Shown here piece after piece: positions 8,278 through 18,685 of a stretch of DNA of 64,000 bases. The DNA comes from Clostridia bacterium UC5.1-1C12 (lineage in GTDB: Bacteria > Bacillota_I > Bacilli_A > Erysipelotrichales > Erysipelotrichaceae), in the NCBI GenBank assembly GCA_001305055.1, contig BBZX01000008.1, positions 62,001 through 126,000 on the forward strand, written 5' to 3'. The notes under the pieces are model-generated. The model was not told where the DNA came from, searched no databases, and saw nothing but the letters and a program-made list of their open reading frames with translations. The position numbers and the translations under genes were made by a program. Position 1 is the first letter of the stretch; every line of letters starts with the position of its first letter.

Positions 8278-9913
8278 ATGGATAAAAAACAATTTATATC
8301 ACAGGTCACCGCCACCCGGATACCGATTCTATCGTATCGGCGATTGCCTATGCACAATTTAAAGAAAGAAAAGGATTTCATGCCGTTCCCTGCCGTTTGG
8401 GTGAGATAAATGCGGAGACAAAATATTTGCTGAATCGTTTTAATGTAGAAGCACCGATGCTTTTTGAAGACGCCAGAGCGACGCTTGATGAAATTGAAAT
8501 AGATGAGCCAATTACGATTTCACCATTGACAACAATGATGGAAGCACTTCAGATGATGAGTGATCAGAATAAGCAGTCATTGAGTGTTGTAACCGATCAG
8601 GGGAAGCTGATGGGGATGGTGACAAAGTCAGACTTAGCGAATATCGGATTGGGTGATACAGCCTTATCCATCCGCCTGCTGAAAGAAACACCGACTGAAT
8701 TTATCGCAAAAACGATCAGCGGTCAGGTGCTGTATGATGATGAAGACCGTCATTTTAACGGGAAGGTAAGTATCATTGCCATCGCGGAAACTAGACTGCG
8801 TAATTATGAATTAAAAGACCGTATGGTAATTGTCGGCAATGATCAGGATGCTCAAATCACCGCGATTGCGAAAGGTGCGGGAATGTTAGTTGTTGTGTGG
8901 ACTGATGAAGTTGCTGAGGAAGTATTGGAAATGGCTAAAATATCACATTGTCCAATCATCAAATCCGGACATGGAACAATGAATACAACGCGTTATCTGT
9001 TCTTTGCACCGCCGGTAAAATTGATAATGAAAACAGATTTAATCAGTTTCAATATTAATGAATTTGTAGAAGAAGTCGGTAAGAAATTAATGAAGTCAAG
9101 ATTTCGCTGCTATCCGGTAGTGGATGATGATAATCGCTTATGCGGCTATGTATCACGGTATCACATTTTAAATCAGCATAATAAGCAGGTAATTCTTGTT
9201 GATCACAATGAATATTCTCAATCGGTTAAATCTATTGAGAAAGCCGATTTACTTGAAGTCATCGATCATCATCGGGTCAGTGATATCGCCACTCATCGGC
9301 CAATCTTTTCCGCAATGAGATCATCGGCAGTACAGCGGCAATCATAACTTCTATTTATATGGAAAATCAGATGACTATTCCTAAGCAGCTGGCGGGTTTA
9401 TTGCTGGGGGCAATCCTTTCCGATACATTAAAATTCAAATCGCCGACAACAACTGAAAAGGATATGGGAATGGCTAAGGTTCTGGCAGAAATTGCTGAAT
9501 TGGATATTGAACAGTTTGCTAAGGAAATGTTTAAGGTCAGCAGCAATATCATGGGCAAATCAGTAAATGAATTGCTGAATCAAGACATCAAGCAGTTTGA
9601 TATTGACGGTAAGAAGGTTGCCATTGCTCAGGTCATAGCCTATCAGGTCTCAGAAGCCAGAGAGATTGAAAAAGAAATAGCAGAAGTAATGGATGAGTAT
9701 GCGTCAGATAAGGAGTTGGATCTGCTTGTTCTAACATTTACGAGTATTCTTGAAAATGGTTCAGTGTTCTATGCGGCCGGTGAGTCAGCAAAAGCAGTCA
9801 AGGAAGCATTCCCTGATCATGAGGGAGAAGAACATAGCTTCCAAGAGGATATCCTTTCCCGTAAGAATCAAATCGTACCATTGCTTTCAAGAGCGATTAT
9901 TAATTCTATCTAA
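8278..9913 (+). CDS. ppaC: CBS-domain Mn-dependent inorganic pyrophosphatase (two frameshifts)
   Basis: About 545 residues, the long family II type. The N-terminal DHH domain has [11 protein letters not shown] (metal ligands) and later DHHRVSDIA. Between them lie a CBS domain (about residues 70-120), a DRTGG-like segment (to about 235) and a second CBS domain ([17 protein letters not shown]). The C-terminal DHHA2 domain contains [10 protein letters not shown]. It hydrolyses pyrophosphate; in characterised relatives the CBS pair binds adenine nucleotides, so activity follows energy state. Missing bases in an A run near 8290 and a T run near 9306 split the gene. Confidence 0.88.
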
Positions 9914-9916
9914 TCA

Positions 9917-9940
9917 AAGTGGGACAATGCCCGCTTTTTT
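9917..9940 (+). terminator. Rho-independent terminator
   Basis: AAGTGGG / CCCGCTT hairpin followed by a run of T's, four bases after the pyrophosphatase stop. Confidence 0.8.
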
Positions 9941-10031
9941 ATTTGAATACTCTGAATGGCATTTTAAATCGAAAAGTGTTAATATAAAATTATCAAAGGG
10001 CTGTCAGTTCAGCTTGGCAAAGGAGGCATCG

Positions 10032-10919
10032 ATGATGAATGAACAATTAGTACGTATGCACACGGGCAAGGGATTTATCGCGGCGCTTGATCAGAGCGGC
10101 GGCAGTACTCCTAAGGCACTGAAATTGTATGGTATCGATGAATCACAGTATCATAATGATGATGAAATGTTTGATTTAGTTCATGAAATGCGGACTCGAA
10201 TCATGACAAGCCCGGCTTTTACTTCTGAACATATCCTCGCGGCGATTTTATTTGAAAATACGATGGATCGAAAAGTAGAGGGTGAATACACAGCGGATTA
10301 TTTATGGCTTAAGAAAGGTATCCTGCCGATTCTGAAGGTGGATCAGGGACTGTCTGAGCTGGCCCATGGCGTTCAGCTGATGAAGCCGATTCCTGATCTT
10401 GATGATTTATTAAAGCGCGCCAAAGAAAGACATATTTTCGGTACTAAAATGCGTTCGGTGATTAAACAGGCGGATGAAGAAGGAATCAAGGCCATCGTGG
10501 ATCAGCAATTTGAAGTTGGACTGCGTATTTACACGGCAGGTTTTGTGCCGATTCTTGAACCTGAGGTTGATATTTTCTCAGCGGATAAAGAAAAGAGCGA
10601 AGCAATCCTGAAGCGTGAAATCAAGCGTCATTTGGCACTGTTAGAGGATGATGTCAGAGTGATGTTTAAACTCTCTATCCCAAGCGTTGACGGTTTCTAT
10701 TCTGATCTTATGGAGGATCAGCATGTTGTGCGGGTTGTTGCCTTGTCCGGCGGTTACAGCCGTGATGAAGCAAATGAAAGGCTGTCCCGCAATCCATGTT
10801 TGATTGCCAGCTTCTCAAGAGCTTTGTCACAGGGACTGAACGTTAACCAGACACCGGCTGAATTTGATCAGCTGCTTAAGATTTCGATTGATTCAATTTA
10901 CAAAGCGAGTATCGCTTAA
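10032..10919 (+). CDS. fda: Fructose-bisphosphate aldolase, class I
   Basis: 295 residues, the length of the bacterial fda type known from staphylococci. ATG at 10032 follows AAAGGAGG. The N-terminus has [25 protein letters not shown] is the segment ahead of the active-site region, and FKLSIP carries the probable Schiff-base lysine. It splits fructose 1,6-bisphosphate in glycolysis without metal. It is a single-gene unit flanked by terminators on both sides. Confidence 0.92.
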   Translation: MMNEQLVRMHTGKGFIAALDQSGGSTPKALKLYGIDESQYHNDDEMFDLVHEMRTRIMTSPAFTSEHILAAILFENTMDRKVEGEYTADYLWLKKGILPILKVDQGLSELAHGVQLMKPIPDLDDLLKRAKERHIFGTKMRSVIKQADEEGIKAIVDQQFEVGLRIYTAGFVPILEPEVDIFSADKEKSEAILKREIKRHLALLEDDVRVMFKLSIPSVDGFYSDLMEDQHVVRVVALSGGYSRDEANERLSRNPCLIASFSRALSQGLNVNQTPAEFDQLLKISIDSIYKASIA

Positions 10920-10926
10920 TGATCAC

Positions 10927-10950
10927 GGACAGGTTTGCCTGTCCTTTTCT
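10927..10950 (+). terminator. Rho-independent terminator
   Basis: GGACAGG-TTTG-CCTGTCC hairpin followed by TTTTCTTTT, seven bases after the aldolase stop. Confidence 0.9.
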
Positions 10951-11068
10951 TTTAAGCTGAATCTTGTCATTAGCTGGCTTTAATTGTCCAATGTCTTGAA
11001 AAAGGCTCATAAAAATCTTATGATAGAGTCATGATTTAAGCATGATGAAAACATCAAAGGGGATTGCG

Positions 11069-13464
11069 ATGAAAAAATACAGCATGGGATCATAATGGCT
11101 TTAACCATTATTTTTGTTTTGCTTTCAGGGCATGAATTACTGGCGGCAGAGGTTGGTTATGTTTATGAAGATTTGAATGTAAAGGTAGAAATCAATGAAA
11201 AAAGAGAATATCATGTGACTGAAACGATGGTCATTGATTTTGAAAATGATATGCATGGGATTATCCGGAATATTCCTTTAAATAGTGATACGGAAAAGGT
11301 TCGGATTAAGGATATCAATGTATCCGGCATGCCTTTTTCGGTATCAGAAGAGCATGAGAATGCGATTATCCGTATTGGTGATCCTGATGTGACAGTAAGC
11401 GGTATGCAGGAAATTACACTGGAGTATACGCTGACTCATTATCAGGATTATGATCATGAATATGATTATGCTTATGTGAATGTTTTGGGCACAGATTATG
11501 ATACTGAAATTAAACATTTTCATGCGGAGGTCATTTTCCCATTTGCCGATGAACTGATCAATTATAAGGTAACTTCAGGCACCCGCGGCAGTACATGGAA
11601 TAATTATGTTAATGAAGTAATAGAGGGTGACCGGCTGATTATCGATGCTGATGATACGCTTCCCGCTAAGGTTGGCGTCACTGTGCAGATGCGTTTTACG
11701 GAAGGTGTTTTTTCATCAGCGCCGTCGTATTCATATCCTTATGTTTTGGAAAACAGTGACTGTCAGATTGAAATAGATAAGAATCAGGATCTGCATGTTA
11801 CACAGACCCTTGATTATCAAACAGAGAATCTTTATCTCGTATTTCGATCCCTTTATCAGCGCTGATTGGGATTCTTCTGAATACCGCATTGATGATTTTG
11901 AAGCTGTCGGTGATGCCGAGGTGAGAGTTTCCGGCAATGCGTTCAGACTTCAGCCTGAGAAGGAACAGGGCAGCGTTGTGGTAAGCTATATCATACATCC
12001 ATATTATTTATTGGATAAAGACATATCCTTTACATTGAACGATCCTGATGAGGATACACAGATTAAACATTTCACCCTTGCTCTGACAATGCCTAATAAT
12101 CCGGATATTGCTGTCTATCTGCAGCGTTATGATGCCGATACAAATGCTGATCGCTATCGGATAACCCAAGCGGATAATACAATCATGCTTGAGACAACCC
12201 AGCCGATTGAAGCCGCGGAAATTTTTAAGCTCACCCTGCCCATCAATGCCGCCGATTATCACCGGGATTCAGGTTTTTATTCAAAGCTGGCAGCAGGCTT
12301 GGCGGGTTGCTGGTAATGATTGTATGTGCGCTGCGCTTTATTGTATATCGAAAGAAGTCATTAACGATTCCGGTAAACTTCTATCCGCCAAAGGGGATGA
12401 ACAGTGCAGAAGCAGGCTATGTCATCGACCTTAAACTCAGTGACAGTGATGTTACTACATTGATTTTTAACTGGGCGGACCGCGGTTATTTAAAAATTCA
12501 TTTTATTGACAAGGAATACAGCTTTGAAAAAATTAAGAACGCCGATTCTTTGATGACCGACTATGAACAGCGCTTATTTAATGCGATGTTCCGATATGGC
12601 GCTGATGGTTTTGTCAGTTCTGCGCTGCTTAAGGCATTTTATTATGATCTGAGAGATGCGAAAAAGAGCATCGAGAGAAAGTATACAAGAGGTAAAGCGC
12701 TGACTTTAAAGAGTGCTGAAATTGTGCGTAAGCTGTTTATCAATCTTTCACTTTTACCTTTGCTTATCTATCTGCTTTTAAATAATTATGAAATATATCG
12801 AGATGGCTTTAATTTGGCTATCTTATGTGTGATGATCGTGCCGATGCTCATGGCTGCGAACAGCATGCTCACAATGTATTCCCGCCAAAAGGAAGTCCGT
12901 AATAATATGGTGTATCTCGGTTTTGGTTTCCTGATGGGACTGCTGCTGATTTATATAAGTATTTTAATAACAGAAGTATCGCTGAGCGTGGAGCTTCTGG
13001 TCTGTCTGTTTAGCTGCATGGCTCTTTTAATTATTGCGGGCGGCATCCGTAAAAACAGTGAATATCGGAATGAATTATTAGTTCCTTTGCTTGGTTTTAA
13101 AGATTTTATTAAAGCAGCGGAAAAAGACCGCTTAGAAATGCTGTTAGAGGAAGATCCGGACTACTATTATCATGTGCTTCCTTATGCGCAGGCACTGCAT
13201 GTAAGTAAGATCTGGATCAATAAATTTAAAGATCTGACAGTTCCGCCGCCAGCTTGGTATGTCGGTGAAGAAGCTTGGTCGGCGAAGGATTACGATTTCA
13301 TCGTTCATGACATTGAAAAAGAAATCGAGCTTGCTTCTAAAGTCAGAATCCATAGCAGCAGTTCAGATTCATCCAATGACTCTGGTTATTCAGGCGGCGG
13401 TGGTTTCTCATCGGGTGGTTCAAGCGGCGGCGGCAGCGGTGGCGGCGGCAGCCGTGGATGGTAA
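11069..13464 (+). CDS. DUF2207 (YciQ-like) membrane protein (three frameshifts)
   Basis: About 798 residues. A signal-like hydrophobic N-terminus is followed by two copies of an extracellular beta-rich region (the HGIIRNIPL copy, and one around SEYRIDDFEAV), as in DUF2207. Then come a helix, a cytoplasmic domain (FNWADRGYLKIHF), two or more helices near residues 560-660, and a Gly/Ser-rich tail ending GGGGSRGW. The tail is typical of this family. Missing bases: a G run at 11086, one near 11840, and a G run near 12305. Function unknown; the family often sits in the cell envelope with LemA-like proteins, absent here. Confidence 0.85.
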
Positions 13465-13483
13465 GTAAAAAGCTTCATAGATT

Positions 13484-13521
13484 AAAAACAGCCGGCTTGT
13501 TGATCAGTCAGCTGTTTTTAT
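13484..13521. terminator. Bidirectional terminator between convergent genes
   Basis: AAAAACAGC / GCTGTTTTT arms with A and T runs at the outer ends. It serves the DUF2207 gene on the plus strand and the HxlR gene on the minus strand, overlapping the HxlR stop. Confidence 0.8.
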
Positions 13522-13856
13522 TCACTATTCTTGATGCTATGCTTATAATCAATACCCCAAGCTTCCATGGATGCTAAGACAGGCTTAAGGCTTAAGCCCA
13601 GCTTGGTCAGTGAATATTCTACCTTAGGCGGTACTTCCGCATATACCTTGCGGTTTACCAACCCATTTTCCTCCATGGCACGCAGATGAGCAGTCAACAC
13701 TTTTTGAGAAATGCCGCTGATTGATTTCTTTAATTCACCAAAACGTTTAGTACCGGTAAGCAGATCTCTGATGATTAAGACTTTCCATTTATCACTGATT
13801 AAAAGCAGTGTTGTTTCTACCGGACAGGCAGGCAATTCTTTATTCACATGATTCAC
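13518..13856 (-). CDS. HxlR family transcriptional regulator
   Basis: 112 residues, normal length for this winged-helix family. The family signature CPVETTLLLISDKWKVLIIR starts at Cys11, the position used as a thiol sensor in several HxlR proteins (YodB/HypR type). The recognition helix region is ISQKVLTAHLRAMEENG and the wing is VPPKVEYSLT. The RBS is GAAGGTG. An imperfect dyad lies 34 bases upstream. The gene it controls besides itself is not evident, because the divergent side holds only a decayed AbiEii fragment. Confidence 0.88.
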   Translation of the reverse strand: MNHVNKELPACPVETTLLLISDKWKVLIIRDLLTGTKRFGELKKSISGISQKVLTAHLRAMEENGLVNRKVYAEVPPKVEYSLTKLGLSLKPVLASMEAWGIDYKHSIKNSE

Positions 13857-13889
13857 CTTCTTTATACTTCTATTCTACATGATTCTGTT

Positions 13890-13907
13890 TAGTATCACAA
13901 GATAGTA
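13890..13907. promoter_or_regulatory. Candidate HxlR operator
   Basis: TAGTATC-ACAA-GATAGTA, a dyad with 6 of 7 positions matched, 34 bases before the HxlR start. Related spaced GTATC/GATAC sites are common for this family; here autoregulation is inference. Confidence 0.45.
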
Positions 13908-14042
13908 TCCTGTCGGTAACCATGCCGTGCATACTGTTTTTTCATGAGAGCGGATAAGCTGTTTTATCATAAAGCACATCATGTGTGTTTAAGAATGCAG
14001 ACGTTGGCGGAGGGATGTTATTATCCCTTCTGCTGAGGCCCG

Positions 14043-14320
14043 GAACTTCCTGACTTTGCAGCCCCTGTTGTCAAAATTTACTCTTTCGATAGCATCATCG
14101 CTGAAAAATTTGATGCAATCCTGCAGCGCTTTGAGCTTACAGGCAGAATGAAAGATTTTTATGACATATACTATCCGGCTAGGACTTTTGATTTTGATGG
14201 GAAAATGTGCAGACAGTCATTTTTGAAACCCTACGGAAGCGGGACACTTCCTATAATAAAGAGAGTTTTAGCAGGGTTAATGCACTTGCCGAAGATAATT
14301 GCCAATATTGGTGGATATGA
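14043..14320 (+). pseudogene. Remnant of an AbiEii-type nucleotidyltransferase toxin
   Basis: No start codon and at least one frameshift (near 14205). The preserved stretch reads VKIYSFDSIIAEKFDAILQR then GRMKDFYDIYY and FDFDG. It matches the middle of AbiEii/AbiGii toxin-family proteins (typically S.ES.IAEKFEA, S.MKDFYDIY). A second frame continues with VIFETLRKRDTSYN before a stop. The N-terminal nucleotidyltransferase motif and any AbiEi antitoxin partner are absent. It is the decayed end of a type IV toxin-antitoxin or phage-defence gene. The flanking bases from 13857 to 14042 hold only the HxlR control region. Confidence 0.65.
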
Positions 14321-14366
14321 TAAATTTCAATCCTATTATGAAGTTACCCTTAAGCTATCCTTTTAT

Positions 14367-15260
14367 TTATTCTGGGAACTGAATGCGAATCGTTAGCATT
14401 TGTTTTTCACAGACAGCGTCAATCGTACCATGCATCTGCTTAACCAGTTCTTTTGCGATGGATAGACCCAGTCCCATTGAATTACTGCCGGTTTGTACTG
14501 TATAAAAGCGGTCAAAGAGCTGATTGATCATTACTTCATCTAAGGCTTCAGTGTGATTGGCGAAACTGATAACGCCGCTTTCTGACAAACTGATCATTAA
14601 GTCGCCGCTGCTGTATTTCAATGCATTGCCAAGAATATTGTCGATAACACGGCTGAGCGCTTGTTTATCAAGGCGCAAAACGATTGGCTGCTTGGCGATT
14701 GTAATCTTTGGCGTGATCCGGAGCTTTTTGAATGCCGCGTAATAGGAAGCTAAACATTCCTCTAAGAAGCGATTGAGATTCACGGCTTCAATCTGGGGAT
14801 GGGAGGTTAACAGCGCTGTTCCTGAGGTATAAGTAAACAACTCTTCAATCAGCTGTTTTAGAACATCACAGCGGCCGCGGATAATTGCCAGCATCCGTTT
14901 ATCTTCCTCACTCATTTCGGATTGTTCAAGCAGATCAAGATAACCGCACATGGCGGTTAAAGGTGTACGCAGATCATGAGAAATGTTCGTCACCGCCGCT
15001 TTAAGCTGCAGATCCCCCTGCTCATAATGATGTCTCAGATTGCGAAGCTGTTTCAGCTGTGTGTTGATGCCGGCTGCCAGCTGACGCATATGCGCATCAT
15101 GGGTGGAGATCGTAATCAAGGTATTGGTATCCTGATTCAGCCGTTCATGAAAAGCCTGCTTGATTTCATCCGCTCCCTTTCGCATTAAAGTCAGGCGGAT
15201 CAGCAGGTATATGATAATCAGAATGAGGATGCCAAACAGGCTTACGATTACGATTTCCAT
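14367..15260 (-). CDS. Sensor histidine kinase of a peptide-antibiotic type system
   Basis: 297 residues. A single N-terminal membrane helix (IVSLFGILILIIIYLLIRL) is followed by a coiled linker, HisKA with NISHDLRTPLTAMCGYL, and HATPase_c boxes DNILGNALKYS, FDRFYT and GSNSMGLGLSIAKEL. It has almost no extracellular part, like the intramembrane-sensing kinases beside BcrAB/lantibiotic-immunity transporters. It is the last gene of a minus-strand operon (regulator, ATPase, permease, kinase), four bases from the permease stop. It should phosphorylate the adjacent regulator in response to transport or drug load. Confidence 0.85.
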   Translation of the reverse strand: MEIVIVSLFGILILIIIYLLIRLTLMRKGADEIKQAFHERLNQDTNTLITISTHDAHMRQLAAGINTQLKQLRNLRHHYEQGDLQLKAAVTNISHDLRTPLTAMCGYLDLLEQSEMSEEDKRMLAIIRGRCDVLKQLIEELFTYTSGTALLTSHPQIEAVNLNRFLEECLASYYAAFKKLRITPKITIAKQPIVLRLDKQALSRVIDNILGNALKYSSGDLMISLSESGVISFANHTEALDEVMINQLFDRFYTVQTGSNSMGLGLSIAKELVKQMHGTIDAVCEKQMLTIRIQFPE

Positions 15261-15263
15261 AGT

Positions 15264-16097
15264 TTAATTAATGTCTTTCTTTTTAAGCAGGCCGATGCCT
15301 GCCAGCGTGGTTGTAATCAGGATCATCAGCGAATATAACGGCAGCCGCCATGGATGCGCGACGGCCATATTTGCCAGCTGAATTGCCTGACAAGGGGGCA
15401 TAAAATCATAGACAAATTCATAGGCGGTACGCTTTGCGCCTGTCAGATAGCGTGGATTGGGTACCGTTTCGCTTACGCCCGGTTCTTTGCCATTGTTAGT
15501 GAGCTGATAAGTTTCGTAGGTTTCAGGCTGATTCAGCTGGCTGTGTACATAGGTTGCACCCAATAATAACACAAAGGCTCCCAAAACACAGAGAATCGCG
15601 CTCAGCGCTTTATTTTGACAAAGCATGGCGATCATCACATAACAGGCGCTGCCAGCCGCGGCACACAGGATTGAACAAAAAATCAAAATCAGTATAATTC
15701 GCAGATCGACAGTAAAGAAGCCAAGCAAAGGGATGCCTGTCAGGCAGTAACAAATGATAAAGCCAAGGCACATTACTAGGCCGCAAAGCAGGCAGGTTAT
15801 CAGATTAGACAGATAAATCGCTGAGCGGCTGTGGCCGATAATCAGCTTATTGCGGATCGTTCCATCACTGTATTCAGTGCCGGTAAACAGCGAACAGAAT
15901 ACAGCAAGCAGGATATTGATAAACAGCGGATAGGCGAAAAAAGTACTATCCAATACAGCGGAAGTGCCATAAATATGCATGTTTCTAAGCTGCATGAACG
16001 GTATGAGCAGTCCCAGCAGACACATGAATGTCAGGCAAACTTGGAAACAGCGGTTATTGATCATGCGATGTAAATCGGCATTTAGTAACTTATTCAT
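15264..16097 (-). CDS. ABC-2 type transporter permease
   Basis: 277 residues with six hydrophobic segments and one longer exposed loop between the fourth and last (about residues 190-240, from YVHSQLNQPETY to YEFVYDFMP). GTEYSDGTIRNKLIIGHSR is the ABC-2 permease signature between the second and third helices. The start overlaps the stop of the ATPase gene by eight bases. With the ATPase it forms an exporter of the lantibiotic/bacitracin immunity type; substrate is inferred only from the operon layout. Confidence 0.82.
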   Translation of the reverse strand: MNKLLNADLHRMINNRCFQVCLTFMCLLGLLIPFMQLRNMHIYGTSAVLDSTFFAYPLFINILLAVFCSLFTGTEYSDGTIRNKLIIGHSRSAIYLSNLITCLLCGLVMCLGFIICYCLTGIPLLGFFTVDLRIILILIFCSILCAAAGSACYVMIAMLCQNKALSAILCVLGAFVLLLGATYVHSQLNQPETYETYQLTNNGKEPGVSETVPNPRYLTGAKRTAYEFVYDFMPPCQAIQLANMAVAHPWRLPLYSLMILITTTLAGIGLLKKKDIN

Positions 16098-17000
16098 GAG
16101 TTCCTCCTACAAGATTAATGAAATAGCTTTCTAAGCTTTCATCTTGTTCCTGAATGGATTTTACCTCACAATGCTGATCCGCGAGTTCCTGAATCAGAGG
16201 GGTAATTGAGGGCTTGCCATAGATTTCAGCCGTATTTTCGTTAATCAGCTTATAATTCAGCTTCATGGTGTCCAGCACCCTAACGAGTGACTGTATATTA
16301 TTAACCTCAAGCCGCAGACATTGCCGCGACATCATTTCAAGCTGTTCGGCACTGATTTCCTTAACGATGCGGCCATTATCAATAAAGCCAAAATGGGTTG
16401 CTAATTTTGATAATTCATCAAGAATATGCGAAGAAATCAAAAGGGTGATCTGGCGGCTTTGATTCAGCTGTAAAATCAGTTCTCTGATTTGAATGATGCC
16501 CTGCGGGTCAAGCCCGTTGGTTGGCTCATCAAGCACTAAAAATCAGGATCATTGACTAATGCGATGCCGATGCCTAAACGCTGACGCATGCCCAATGAGA
16601 AATGCTTTGCTTTTTTATTTCCCGTATGTTCAAGGCCGATTAATTTTAATAGTCCGTCAATTCCGTCAAAAGAGGGAAGACCGAGAATGCGGGCCTGTTG
16701 TTTCAGGTTTTCCTCAGCACTCATTTCCATATAAATAGACGGTGTTTCAATAACCGCACCCATTCGTACCCGCTGCTTACTGATGCCTTTATCGTCATTG
16801 GCAGTACCATAAATCGTGTAACTGCCGTTATCCGGTTCCTGTAAACCGCAGATTAAACGAATCAGCGTTGTTTTGCCAGCTCCGTTCCTGCCGACAAAGC
16901 CATAAATGGCTCCCTTAGGAATATGCATTGAGACATTATCCAAAGCTTTGAATTTTCCGTAATGCTTAGACAGTGACTCCGCCGTTAAAATATAATCCAT
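16090..17000 (-). CDS. ABC transporter ATP-binding protein (frameshifted)
   Basis: About 303 residues. Walker A is GRNGAGKTT, the Q-loop region MGAVIETPSIYMEMSAEENL, the ABC signature FSLGMRQRLGIGIAL, and Walker B LVLDEPTNGLDP, followed by an H-loop (LLISSHILDEL). The C-terminal part is the short BcrA-like extension. A missing T in a run at about 16541 (five, six expected) falls exactly between signature and Walker B. I start at ATG 17000, eight bases from AAGGAG; an upstream GTG is less well placed. Confidence 0.87.
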
Positions 17001-17089
17001 ATCATTCACTCCTTTTCTTTACAAGGTACAGTTTATCAAGGAGGGGTTAAGCAGGCGGTAAAGAAAAGGGTTAAGATTTAGTAAAGAAC

Positions 17090-17746
17090 TTAATCTTCTT
17101 TCATTTTAAAGCCGATTCCCCAAACTGCTTCAATGTATTCCTCATTGCTGAATTCACGCAGCTTTCTTCTCAGATTACTGATATGTACCTTTAAGGAGCT
17201 TTCCATGCAGTCATTCTCTTCACCGATGCGCTCTAAAATCGTTGATTTGGGATTGACTTGAGAAGGGTGGGTCATCAATAGCTTCAAGATTGCATATTCG
17301 GTTTTGGTTAAGCGCACCGGCTGATTTTTATCTGTACTTGATGGGTATGCGGATCAAGCGTCAAATCCTTAAAAACCAAGGCTGCGTTATGGGCAGGGCT
17401 CTCATTTCTTAGCTGAACCGTGATGCGGGCTAACAGTTCGCGGGTATCAAAGGGTTTTGTCATGTAATCAGCGGCACCCAGATATAACAGTTCCACCTTA
17501 TCATTCATATCAGCTTTGGCGCTTAACACGATTACGGGAATGGCTTTGATTTTAGTTAGGACAGCCTCCCCTGACATCCCCGGCAGCATCAGATCAAGAA
17601 GAATCAGATCTGGTGTCATAGTATCTAAAAATAATAGAGCTTCGGTTCCTGAATAACAGCGGTAAATCTGATAATTATTGCGGCTGAGCAGCTCTTGAAG
17701 CAGATCGCCAATACAGACATCATCATCAATGATCAGAATTTTTCAT
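17090..17746 (-). CDS. OmpR-family response regulator (two frameshifts)
   Basis: About 219 residues. Corrected N-terminus MKKILIIDDD, phospho-acceptor Asp in LILLDLMLPGMSG, then VIVLSAKAD and the conserved Lys in DYMTKPFDTREL. The C-terminal winged helix ends with SLKVHISNLRRKLRE and VWGIGFKM. Both frameshifts are missing A's (near 17740 and 17325). The first gene of the transporter operon, it probably activates the ABC genes; about 90 bases separate it from the ATPase start and may hold an internal control site. Confidence 0.87.
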
Positions 17747-17862
17747 TTTCCGGCCCCGCTTTCTATACTCTTTATTGTAGTGAATTACCGATATAAAATC
17801 AACCAAGTGAACGCTGATTGCGATATTATGGTACAATAGGGCTAACAAATATGAGGGGCCCT

Positions 17863-18685
17863 ATGATAAAAAAACATATTGATACTGGCCGAGGCCGTGT
17901 CTATTACTGGATGAATCAGCCAACGGTTTATAAAACAACATTGATGCTGACACATGGCTTGACAGCCGATCATACATTATTTGATCCCCAGCTTGACACA
18001 TTGAAAGATATAAGCATCATCACATGGGATATGCCGCTGCATGGCGAATCACGCCTTATAATGATTTTTCATTTATTCATGTTGCCCAGGATATGAAACA
18101 GATTCTTGATCAGGAAGGGATTGATTCACTGGTTATGGCCGGGCAGTCAGCTGGTGGTTATGCGGTTCAAGTGTTTGCACATTTATACCTCATCTGCTGG
18201 CCGGCTTTATCGCCATCGATTCTACGCCGCTTGGCAGTCATTATTATAAGCGTTCAGAAACTTTCTGGACCGATCATTATGATGCTTTTGCGGCCTTGCT
18301 GCCTTATCGCTGCTATTGCCGGCTGAGTGCCAATAACGCGGCCTTGCATAAAACGGCCAGAGAAGCTTTTTATGACTCACTGCTGCGCTTGGGAAAGGCG
18401 GAGCTGCTGAAGGCAGTGCGCAGTGTGTACCGTGATTTTAAGAAATATGATGAAGTAAAATTTCAATGTCCGGTTCTGCTTTGTCTTGGTAATCATGATC
18501 AGGTAGGCTATGTGTCAAAATATAATCAGATGTGGAGTCAGGCAACAGGTTATCCGCTTTGCATTATCCCGGATGCCGGGCATAATTCTAATTATGATAA
18601 TGCGCCTTATTTCAATGAAGTAATAATAAAATTCATCAATCAGTTGGTAACTGGACAGGAAAACGGAGAAGGCTATGGAAATTAA
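17863..18685 (+). CDS. Alpha/beta hydrolase (two frameshifts)
   Basis: About 274 residues. LTHGLTADHTLFDPQ is the oxyanion-hole region, AGQSAGGYAVQVF the nucleophile elbow (GxSxGG), LGNHDQVGYV supplies the acid and DAGHNSNYD the catalytic His. Missing C's near 18052 and 18190 interrupt the frame. Cytoplasmic, no signal peptide. The stop overlaps the next hydrolase gene by eleven bases, making a two-hydrolase operon. Substrate unknown. Confidence 0.78.
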
